This document shows, piece by piece, positions 55,981-64,000 of a stretch of DNA of 64,000 nucleotides. Within the stretch, counting starts at the first letter, position 1; each line of letters begins with the position of its first letter. The position numbers and the translations under genes were made by a program. This DNA comes from Aedes albopictus (taxonomy: Eukaryota > Arthropoda > Insecta > Diptera > Culicidae): assembly GCF_035046485.1 (NCBI RefSeq), contig NC_085138.1, forward strand, positions 341,880,263-341,944,262, given 5' to 3'. A model generated the notes under the pieces. It was given only the letters and a program-made list of their open reading frames with translations, did not search any database and was not told the origin of the DNA.

Positions 55981-56776
55981 AGTCAACCACGGCTATGACG
56001 ACGACACTAGACGGATATGTGTCAGATTTTATCTGTGACAGACAAAGTGTCAAACCTGTTTCCTGTGCCCTATTTGCTATTTGCAATATAGTACGTTCAC
56101 ACGAATTCCTCGCAGTTCCATCTCGCAACGTGTCACCCAGTACACATATATCTGGCGAACAAATCATCACGTCATCTGATTTTGTTTTTAAGACCAGCAG
56201 CAAGCAAGTGCACCAGCCAGCGGTATCGATATTTCACCATGTGAAAACTAGCACCAACCACCAACCAACTAGACAAACCGTCGAACTTCGTTAAAAAGTC
56301 GTAAAAATAAACAGCCTCTTGGTCTGGCTGGGAGAGATTTACTTCACCACAGTCAGTCATAACACCGCCCGCCGTCGTCGGTCGGTCGGTGGCAAACCAA
56401 ACAATCCATCATGCTACAGCATTATTCTTCGCGACCGGCTCTAAGCTGTTGTATGATGAACATTGCAAAAAAAATCAAGATCACATCACCATGAAGTCGA
56501 GGAAGATTTTCGCCTAGACCTTCAGAACCATGGTCCATCGATCCTCTAGCGTACAGTTATGAACAAAACAATGTTGAAGTTTAAAGATGTGTACTATATA
56601 TAATTTAATAAAAAAATGAATTATAAATATCTTCTACCAAAATGAAACTTAATAAGAACTTACTGCATTGGACAAAGTGCGCTTTGTCCATACAAAATGC
56701 TCAAGCATGGAGTTGTGAATCTCAGCTGCTTTATTTCGAAATATTTTAAAAACGAACTGTTGTAGGTAAACAGTTT
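55981..56776. other. Low-repeat island, no gene recognised
   Basis: There is a 99-residue plus-strand frame (55995-56294) and overlapping minus frames, none recognised. CCGTCGTCGGTCGGTCGGTG near 56370 is a short GC-rich repeat. Possible regulatory DNA. Confidence 0.3.
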
Positions 56777-56787
56777 GAGCCAAAATC

Positions 56788-57048
56788 TTCTTCTTTTTCT
56801 TCTCTATGGCTCTACGTCCTCACTGGGACTTGGCCTGCCTCGCTTCAACTTAGTGTTCTTTGAGCACTTTCAAAATTATTAATTGAAGGGCTTTCTTTGC
56901 CTGCCATTGCATGAATTTGTATATTATGAGACAAGTACAATGATACACTATGCCCAGGGAGTCGAGAAAATTTTCCCGACCGGAACGGGAATCGAACCCG
57001 CCGTCTCCGGATTGGCGATCCAAAGCCTTAACCACTAGGCTAACTGGA
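56788..57048 (-). mobile_element. tRNA-derived SINE, Feilai-related
   Basis: Read on minus, the head has TTAGCCTAGTGGTTAAGGC (A box) and GGTTCGATTCCC (B box). The body has CTCCCTGGGCATAGTGTATC and AGTGCTCAAAGAACACTA and ends GTCCCAGTGAGGACGTAGAG with a GAAGAAAAAGAAG tail. A perfect 11-bp duplication GAGCCAAAATC flanks it (56777-56787 and 57049-57059). It is diverged from the 27.1 and 37.5 kb copies, so it represents a different subfamily. Confidence 0.85.
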
Positions 57049-57059
57049 GAGCCAAAATC

Positions 57060-57847
57060 GAATTTTTTAGAATTTGCGAAGGTGACATTTTTTAAAATTT
57101 TAGGTATAATATCTTTACAAATGAAAGCTCAAGTTATGAAGAGTTACCAGTCTAAATTTGAAGCCAATCGGTGCTCGAACAGCTGAGATACAGAGCTTCG
57201 AACTAAAGCATTATGATGGATGTAAATCGGTCGTACGCATATTTTGTGCAGTAGTAATGTAAATGAATTGAATGATTTTCGACTGTGACGCTGGGAGTTG
57301 CATTCCAACCAGATAGGAAAAACAAAATCATTATAGGTTTTGTTATTTTGGTACAATTAATTTTTGTAACAACTGTTGTTATAAAGCATGCATCGGTTGT
57401 TATCCAACATGCAACGTTCCAAAAAAAATCCCTCCACTGAAAACAAAAATTTAACAAAATGAAGTACAATGACGACAAGATTATGTCAAACTTCGATCAA
57501 TTTGTAAATTATAACTAAATTATAACAAGTTCTGTTATCTATTTCAGAACAGTGTTGTTATAAATTTCTTTTATAAATTCTTTGTTGCGTGTGGTCAAAC
57601 ATTTATTATTACAACTGTTGCTAGAAATAACAGAAATTATTTTTAAAAAAATGTTAATATTTTAGTAACATGCTTATAACAAAACTTGTTTTGTAATTAC
57701 TCACAACATAATTTTGTAACATTCTTATTCTATTCTATTTTCTGCTATATTTTTTCTAACAAAATTATTTAAAAATTTATTAGATTTTTCGTAATTTTGC
57801 TAAAAAATTTGATAATTTTTGTTATTTTGGCGATTCGGACCAAGAAA
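57060..57847. repeat. AT-rich ATAACAA element
   Basis: About 57300-57800 is rich in TTGTTAT/ATAACAA words in both orientations, like 6031-7160 and 19740-20115. Clear ends are not visible. Short frames are not considered genes. Confidence 0.45.
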
Positions 57848-58108
57848 TCTATATAAATAAAAATGGAATGGTGTTTGTATGTCACGAATAGGCTCGGGAA
57901 CGGGTCAACAGATAGGCATGCTTCTTTCACTGTTGCATTCCGCCAGGGCTCCGACGTGTTCGTACGAAAAAATAATTAGGAATAGTGACCGGGAAGGCAA
58001 GAAAAAACGGGAAAATCAGAAATACCATTTTGAGGGGCAGTTCTTAACTGAACCGGATGTCAAAAAAACAGAGTAGGCAGGCAATACGACGTTTGCCGGC
58101 ACTGCTAG
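57848..58108 (+). mobile_element. Non-autonomous Helitron, copy 2
   Basis: The 5' end TCTATATAAATAAAAATGGA and 3' end GACGTTTGCCGGCACTGCTAG lie between A and T. The termini match the copy at 3198-3451. The 261-bp body has no Rep/helicase. Confidence 0.75.
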
Positions 58109-58257
58109 TTTAAGCTTTTTTATAAAGCTTTTTTTTTTTAATCTGATAATATTTGATAAAAATCTTGTTATGATTATATCTTAATTTGTTATACTTTGTT
58201 TTAACAGGAGGGGGTTCTGTTAGAATTTGTGTTATTTTAGCTACTAACGGTAGAGTA

Positions 58258-59358
58258 ATGCGGGGCAAAAGTTCGCAGTGGGTTTTTTTTCTGAGCACGA
58301 GTTAAGAACCCAAACAAATCTGTATGGGTTTGACACATAATCAGGTCAGTTAATCGTCAATAAAAATTGGAACGATTTCGTTATGGTGTGGCAGAGTTAT
58401 GAGAAAAAACGTGTTTCTAGTTGTTTTGATAGAATTTTTGGACCTTTTGAAATAAGAATTTGTAGTAACAGGAAGAAGAAGAATCTCATAACCTCTTGAT
58501 GTCGGAGGATGGTTATTCCATAGTAGTTCGAGAAGTGCACTCGAATAAACAATAAACTACTAGTGCTTCTTGCAGAAAGTGACAATGTTAAAACCTCGAC
58601 AGTGGGGCAAAAGTTCGCAGTAGCTGTGGGGCAAAAGTTCGCACTAGATTTCTGAATCTAGTACATCAATATAATTACAGAATCTTTGAAGCAATGATGT
58701 TTTCGTATAGAAACAACAATATATGTATAATATGTGTAGTATGCACCCTGAAAACGTTCCGGGAGAGGGTATGAACATAGTTTTGTAAGAAGATCGATTG
58801 TAAGGCAAACATTTTTTTCACCCATTTAAATCAAGAAATGAAAAATGACTAAAAAAACATTTTAAAACATTTTCTCCGACATCCTCGTCGTGTCATTTCG
58901 TATGTTTCTAAAGGTCTTATGTTCATCTACTTTAAAGGGGTTTTTCATAGCTTAGTTTGTAAATTCACAGTTATAATTCATCACCATACTGACGGGGATT
59001 CGATTAGGATCATGTTCAATAGTTTTGCTGCATAATTGATTTCTTTTTCCACGTATTTTGTGCAACACGTATTTCTATGATTGCCCCACAATGTATTTTG
59101 ACAACTTCAGTAACGCTGGAAGAGACAGCTCTTAGTTAATAGTTTTGGAAGTCTTCATAAAATATATTGAATACAAAAGCTGACCATCAGGTTGTATTCC
59201 AGTTGGGCCGTAATGCAAAGAGCAGAAAGAAACAGAGTTCATGGCTAAAATAAAAGGACGAACTTGTATTATCATGAAATAAATAAACATCACACCAATA
59301 AACTACCCTGTTCAAGGTGCGAACTTTAGCTCCGCATAATGCGAACTTTTGCCCCCCT
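58258..59358. mobile_element. 1.1 kb TIR element, GGGGCAAAAGTTCGC ends
   Basis: The left end reads ATGCGGGGCAAAAGTTCGCA; the right end, inverted, reads AGGGGGGCAAAAGTTCGCAT. TA flanks both (58256-58257 and 59359-59360). The terminal motif is repeated inside as a tandem pair near 58605-58640. The interior has no recognised transposase. Confidence 0.65.
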
Positions 59359-59360
59359 TA

Positions 59361-60545
59361 TGGGATCTCTTCCCAACCAGAACAAACAATTTTAGCGGTT
59401 TGTTATAATGTTGATCAATCAAAATTACAGTCTGCCTGAAAACATTTCGACATCAAACCGAATTCATGCGAATGGTTTTCGGGCGAATCCAACGTAATCC
59501 GTATGAACAGAACGCTCTGGCCTCTTAAGGCCAGACTTGTTAGAATCCCAAAATGGCCGCCACAATGGCAGGACTTTGACATCTACTCACGATTTCGAGC
59601 GCACAGTTTATAATTTTCTTCCGTGTTAAAAATATTAAGTTAAGTCAATGGTTTTTCATAGCTCATTATATAAGTCATAAATGGTCAAAATTTCATTACA
59701 TTCGGTTTATTGAATCCGGAGATATAACAGCTCAAAGTTAGCTATCGGATAATTTTACCTTTTTCAATAATCTTTATAACTTCGTGGAGAATGGCCCGAT
59801 CTTTTCTAATTTTGGACCACTGATACACATCTAGTTGATGAACTTACAGTAAAAATTTGAGAATATTTGATGCACTTTTCGAAAAGTTACAGCTAGTTGC
59901 ACACTTTTTGAAAAGTGGAAATTTTGCCTGTCCCGATCATTTTGTCTATCCCCTGTATCAGTCAGGTACGTACTCATTCAACGACACCATGCCCCTGGCA
60001 CATAAGGATAATACTGAATGGGTTGTTGCAGTCAGTCAGTATGTCAGTCTGTCCGCAGCGATGGCAAAAGGACGACCTTGAAATTAAAATGTCAAGCTCT
60101 CTTCCTAAGGACACACGTGGGAAACTTCATGTGGAGTGGAGGCAAATTCACCTATGGAGGAGCGAAAAAGTTCCACCACATTCGATTCCCAGTTACCTAG
60201 TGTGATAATGGCCACCTTCGGAGTGGCTGGATCAAGTGCTATTGTTGGTTCTCGAAGTTGTGCTCCATGTAATATTGACTGCACAACATGGAAGGCTATT
60301 TCGCCATTGTGTGTAAGTTACCCGTTAGTTTTCCCTATCAGTGCAGTGAAGCGAGCGATAACTACAAATATGCTAAGTGACATGTTACTCTTTCACACCT
60401 TTTTGTTCAACAACATCGACGAAGGCCGCTCGATGACAAACTGAATAGCAAATGTTTCCAGCAGCGTATAGCTCCGTCAACTAGGAGATTGAGTGTAGAA
60501 ACCATTATTAGATAAAATATTTAGATTGTTGAATATAATTATTAT
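59361..60545. other. Low-repeat sequence with unassigned frames
   Basis: It contains an inverted copy of the CCATTGTGGCGGCC word near 59550-59570. Overlapping plus-strand frames at 59857-60444 (74-102 residues) show no domain I recognise. No gene is called. Confidence 0.35.
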
Positions 60546-60730
60546 TTGATCAAAAGTACATCTGGTGTTCAGAGCAAACCCTTACAAAAAGTTTCGCTAA
60601 TATCATATTGTAACGAGTTACTCAACTCAAACGTGATAGCTGTACTGCTGTACGCTAATGAAACCTGGTGTGTGTCAGTGGGGAAAACTGAACGCCCTAA
60701 CAAGTATGTAAATAAAAAAGGTCGATAGAG
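60546..60730 (+). pseudogene. LINE RT C-terminal remnant
   Basis: The 60-residue frame contains LNSNVIAVLLYANETWCVS. This resembles the NSNVxxVLLYGxETW motif found after the reverse transcriptase core in several non-LTR retrotransposons. The normal glycine is replaced by alanine, and the protein stops soon after. No upstream RT box is visible in frame, so it is a truncated relic. Assignment rests on this motif only. Confidence 0.5.
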
Positions 60731-62505
60731 TGATGACGGAGAATCTTCCAGAATGGTGATCTCCTTGATGATATCTACGAAGATGTCATACACTACCAAG
60801 GGTTTGCAAGACTGAAATTAAAAAATAAATAATAATTAATTATCATCAATATAATTGTATTCAAGTGTTCACAAGCGCTACCATCACCACGTAGTTACAC
60901 TCAAAACCGTTCAATCGAAGTTCCAAAATTGCACTGTTCCACTTCCGGCACCTAACCTCCAAGATCAATTAGTGGCACCCATTATTCGCGCAAAATGCAT
61001 CCAATAGTCTTCAATTCGGGCGGCGACGGCGACGGGGTTTGCAAAGCGATGAAACTTTTCGCCACGTTAAGTGGTTTATTCATCTTGTGCGCTTCTATAG
61101 AAGCACCCCGCAAAAGCATCATCATCATCATCTACCATTGGAAGATAATTAAACTTAAAACGTAGGATTCCCCTGCAAGTTCGCTCGGGCGGGATGAAAT
61201 GGAACCACTAAAACCGCTACCGCACCGCCCACGATTATTAAGTGCACATAACGTATACGTTTACATGTATGTAGCTGACGACGGACGCTTAGCTAACTGG
61301 CGGAATATGCATTCGTTGGCGTTCTCCCACACACCCGGGAATCACGTGAACCCCGTTCTACTCCACGAAAATATTCGTGAATCTAATAGCGGTAGTACAT
61401 TTACCCCACGGAAGGAAGAAAACTCTCGGCACGTGACTAAATTTAAATTAACTAACTTTGTGAATAAATTACTGCTTGTGGGAAGAAGTGACGGGGAGAG
61501 AAGTGGAAAGGAAAGGCTTCATTAAACTATATCTCGTAAGCGAACTACGCGAAAGGAATTTTTAAGAAATTCGTATAGCCGTAGCTCTAGCTTCATATCT
61601 CATATGTGAACCATCGGAGAAAAGCGCAAGTTTTCTCTAGCTGCGTTTGTTGATGGTTTTATCCTTCGCGCACAGATTGGAACACGAAATGGAGAATTTC
61701 TTTAAAACTCATTTAACGACAATAACTACTGTATTAGTAAGGATATGGGAACCGATAAAAAATCCATTTATGAATCCGAAAAAAATCGCTTCGCCGAATT
61801 TTTAGAGCCAAGTTATTCGTTTTTCCTCTAAATCTCTCCTGGTCAACGATTGAGTAATAGATGGATGCGTATGGATTGGTGAGCTCGTTTCATGCTGTTT
61901 TCGTAAAAGCAACGCCAAAATGGTTAAGTGGTTAGAGGGAAAGCGAACCGTAGTCCTACGTCAACACTCGATAAACCTCCTAAATCTAATTCCCCACGGA
62001 AATCAGGACCCTAAATAGAAGGCGCACCACATTGCGACAAAATTCTTCTCGATATCTCCTAGTTCCCATCCCACATCGCATCACGCCATTCACAAAAGTG
62101 GAGCAATTTCCCCAGGCGACAATATCGCGCGCGCAAGAATAATGCTTCCGAATTCTTTCGCCCGTCGCCACCGTTCGTCCGGCCTGGCGTTGCCGTCGTC
62201 ATCGCTGTCACTGTCGTTGTCATGAAAGCGCGTTTTAGCGCTCACACTCGCGGCTCTTTTTTGTTTCTTTGCGTCTGCAACTCAATGTCGTCGTGTCGGT
62301 CGCGCAATGTTCTGTTGTGAAAAGCCGTCATCATACCCAGAGGGTATGGTGCACACTAGTTCAATATAGTATAAAAAGTGGTCAAAATTAAATTGAACAT
62401 ACTAATAATTGAATATTATAGCATTATGTGAAATATTAAATATTACAATGACACATATTGCCTATTTTACTGACGCTTTACCAGATTTGCTGGTATGTCT
62501 GAAAC
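60731..62505. other. Low-repeat sequence, no gene recognised
   Basis: About 60870-61520 and 61930-62340 are GC-richer. A 108-residue plus-strand frame (61199-61525) is unassigned. One copy of the GGTGAGCTCGTTTCATGCT motif lies at 61873-61896. This is a candidate regulatory interval. Confidence 0.35.
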
Positions 62506-62748
62506 ATACTGAAAAAACTTGTAATTAGAAGGCACGAAATGATGCTAATTGACAAATTGAGAGATGAAATTTGTGAAAAAAAAAATCGCGTTCTAGTGGG
62601 ATTCGAACCTACGACTCCGTATTCGCTAGACCGGCGCTTTAACCAACTAAGCCACAGAACAAGTAATGATTCTGCAGAATAGAATGGCTTTCTTGGCTTC
62701 AATTAGCAACATTTCGTGCCTTCTAAATACATTTTTTTTTTCAGTATA
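62506..62748. mobile_element. Inverted-repeat element enclosing a tRNA-like sequence
   Basis: The left arm (62506-62550) and right arm (62701-62748) are inverted copies, sharing TAGAAGGCACGAAATG.TGC and TACTGAAAAAA. Between them, on the minus strand, is a tRNA-like sequence at 62588-62661 followed by ten Ts. The right arm ends at the TATA that borders the next palindromic element. Confidence 0.7.
62588..62661 (-). tRNA. tRNA-like sequence, threonine-like, AGC loop
   Basis: The minus strand reads TGTTCTG then TGGCTTAGTTGGTTAAAGCG (D arm, A box), an anticodon region CCGG then TCTAGCGAATACGG, a T arm with GGTTCGAATCC (B box) and a closing acceptor strand CTAGAACG. The acceptor stem pairs over seven positions including two G-T pairs. 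The D arm and T-CTAG loop resemble insect threonine tRNA (AGT), but the loop has AGC and the anticodon stem has mismatches. Ten Ts follow at once, a polymerase III terminator. Probably a pseudo-tRNA or SINE head. Confidence 0.45.
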
Positions 62749-63941
62749 CAGGGTGTTAGATTCCTGAGTGCAAACTTTTTAAAGGGCGATAGAGGACCAT
62801 AAATGGTGAAAAAAAATTGTTCTACGCATATGGTCAAATCTCAACCGTTACGTAGTTATTGAACTCCCTATGTTTTTGACTGTTATTGCCTTAACTGGCT
62901 ATAACTTTAAAATGGTCAAACTTATCGCTGTTTTTTTACCCTTATTCGAAAGATTATTTAATTTTCTATCAAATGGCATCTTTCAACCGATTGGTTAAGT
63001 TAAATAACTAAGTTTACTAGAGCAAATAGCCTTAAAGTTGTATGTTTTAATTTGTTTTTGTCAATTGGCCGGCGTTAAATCAGACCGAACCATCTGTTTT
63101 CAACGATTTCGGGAAAATGCCCTGCAAGAACTTGGGATGTGAAATGTAGTGCATGTTTGTCCGAAATACTATAGTTCCTTTATGTAGAGAAACATCTGCT
63201 TCAAAATAATGACGAAAAGTTCAAAGCTTTCGAATTCCTTCGCATATCTTTACCTATCCAAAAAACCGCGTAGTCCACTCTGGCCGAACGCCGACCAATT
63301 ATCTTTGAAAAATGCTTAATAAATTAAAATTCTTTCTTTGGCAAAGTTGTGGCCCATGCTCCACTCTACAATTCGTTCTTTGGCATCAAACTTCTATCTC
63401 TTATCGTTTTCTTGCAATTTCGATTTAAACGTCGCATTTCAGATCATAAATTTGCAATCGTCATGGTAAGCACCTTTTGCGCACTGTGCCGCACATTTAA
63501 ATCAAAATTGCAAGAAAATGATAAAAGTAAGAAGTTTGGCATCAAAGAACGAATTGTAGAATGGAACAGGGGCCACAACTTTGCCAAAGAAAGAATTTTA
63601 ATTTATTAAGCATTTTTCAAAGATAATTGACAAAAACAAATTAAAACACGCTATTTTTAGCTATTTTGTTCTAGAAAACTTGGTATTTAACTTAACTAAT
63701 CGGTTGAAAGATGCCATTTGATAGAAAATTCAATAATCTTTCGAATAAGGGTAAAAAACAGCGATAAGCTTGACCATTTTAAAGTTATATAGCCAGCTAA
63801 GGCAATAAGAGTCAAAAACATGGGGAGTTCAATAACTACGTAACGGTTGAGATTTGACCATATGCGTAGAACAATTTTTTTCACCATTTATGGTCCTCTA
63901 TCACCCTTTAAAAAGTTTGCACTCATGAACCTAATACCCTG
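62749..63941. mobile_element. 1.2 kb palindrome with a nested MITE
   Basis: The termini are CAGGGTGTTAGATTCCTGAG and the near-inverse ending CTAATACCCTG, with TATA on each side (62745-62748 and 63942-63945). Arms of about 480 bases match inverted at about 90%. Shared blocks include CATATGGTCAAATCTCAACC, TCTTTCAACCGATTGGTTAA and GGCAAAGTTGTGGCCC. The left arm is interrupted by a 230-bp insert (63067-63296) that the right arm lacks. The centre is near 63465. The TA/TATA duplication suggests Tc1/mariner type. No transposase. Confidence 0.85.
63067..63296. mobile_element. 230-bp MITE nested in the palindrome arm
   Basis: The ends GGCCGGCGTT and AACGCCGACC are inverted copies with one mismatch. 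AATT flanks both sides (63063-63066 and 63297-63300). In the opposite arm the site is intact (AAAGATAATTGACAAA at 63619-63634), which defines the insertion exactly. No protein is encoded. Confidence 0.8.
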
Positions 63942-64000
63942 TATAAAGTATTACATGCAGTGCAGAAGCTACATCAGGTGCAGAATAATCAATAAACAAG

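Noticed and set aside
59857..60444. Cluster of plus-strand frames as an exon
   Set aside because: The frames overlap in different phases and none shows a known domain. Length is within chance for this composition.

Overview
The window looks like repeat-dominated intergenic or intronic DNA from a culicine mosquito, most likely an Aedes species. The reasons are tRNA-headed SINEs resembling the Feilai group, a BEL/Pao retrotransposon, Helitrons, many palindromic MITEs, and long minisatellites of the GGAATTCC and GTTTCAGG types. This attribution rests on pattern recognition, not on a database search. I recognise no intact host protein-coding gene. The only clear protein homology is a decayed BEL/Pao pol region on the minus strand (about 21.2-23.9 kb) and a short C-terminal LINE remnant near 60.6 kb.

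Layout. 0-1.3 kb: degenerate GGAATCCC minisatellite carrying a TTAA-flanked MITE. 1.3-4.6 kb: hAT-type, Harbinger-type and palindromic MITEs, a Helitron and a SINE. 4.6-6 kb: low-repeat sequence. 6-7.2 kb: AT-rich duplicated ATAACAA element. 7.8-11.1 kb: GTTTCAGG minisatellite blocks, one split by a MITE, plus a SINE. 11.7-14.1 kb: a palindromic MITE, then low-repeat DNA with a possible non-coding first exon. 14.4-16.7 kb: degenerate GAATTTCTGAAG tract. 17.2-18.4 kb: a fully palindromic Tc1-type element. 20.6-23.9 kb: BEL/Pao remnant. 24.3-25.3 kb: GTTTCAGG tract folded back on itself. 26.5-34.4 kb: nested inverted-repeat elements and SINEs. 34.5-36.7 kb: another GGAATTCC-type tract. 37.8-51.0 kb: the most striking object, a giant inverted repeat. 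52-64 kb: further MITEs, SINEs, a Helitron, a tRNA-like sequence inside an inverted repeat, and a 1.2 kb palindrome with another MITE nested in one arm.

The giant structure (37,766-51,035) is a 13.3 kb foldback. Both ends carry the same inverted cap, whose first ~50 bases are nearly identical. The arms run through degenerate GAATTCCTCC repeats and meet at about 45.3 kb in arrays of a 24-bp unit. After subtracting later insertions the arms are each about 5.75 kb. The left arm holds a tandem LTR-internal-LTR-internal-LTR copy of a small non-autonomous LTR retrotransposon with a 5-bp target duplication. The right arm preserves the matching empty site, which shows that the foldback is older than the insertion. 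The long open frames across the 24-bp arrays follow from a unit length divisible by three and are not annotated as genes. The nearest known architecture is the Foldback (FB) class of Drosophila, whose long inverted repeats are built of short tandem units. The resemblance is an inference.

Most transposon copies here carry no transposase. Many are palindromic over most of their length, so transcripts crossing them would form hairpins. The low-repeat islands (about 4.6-6.0, 12.4-14.1, 18.5-19.5, 28.3-28.6, 32.7-33.2, 55.1-56.5 and 60.9-62.3 kb) are the best places to look for regulatory DNA of a host gene whose exons lie outside.
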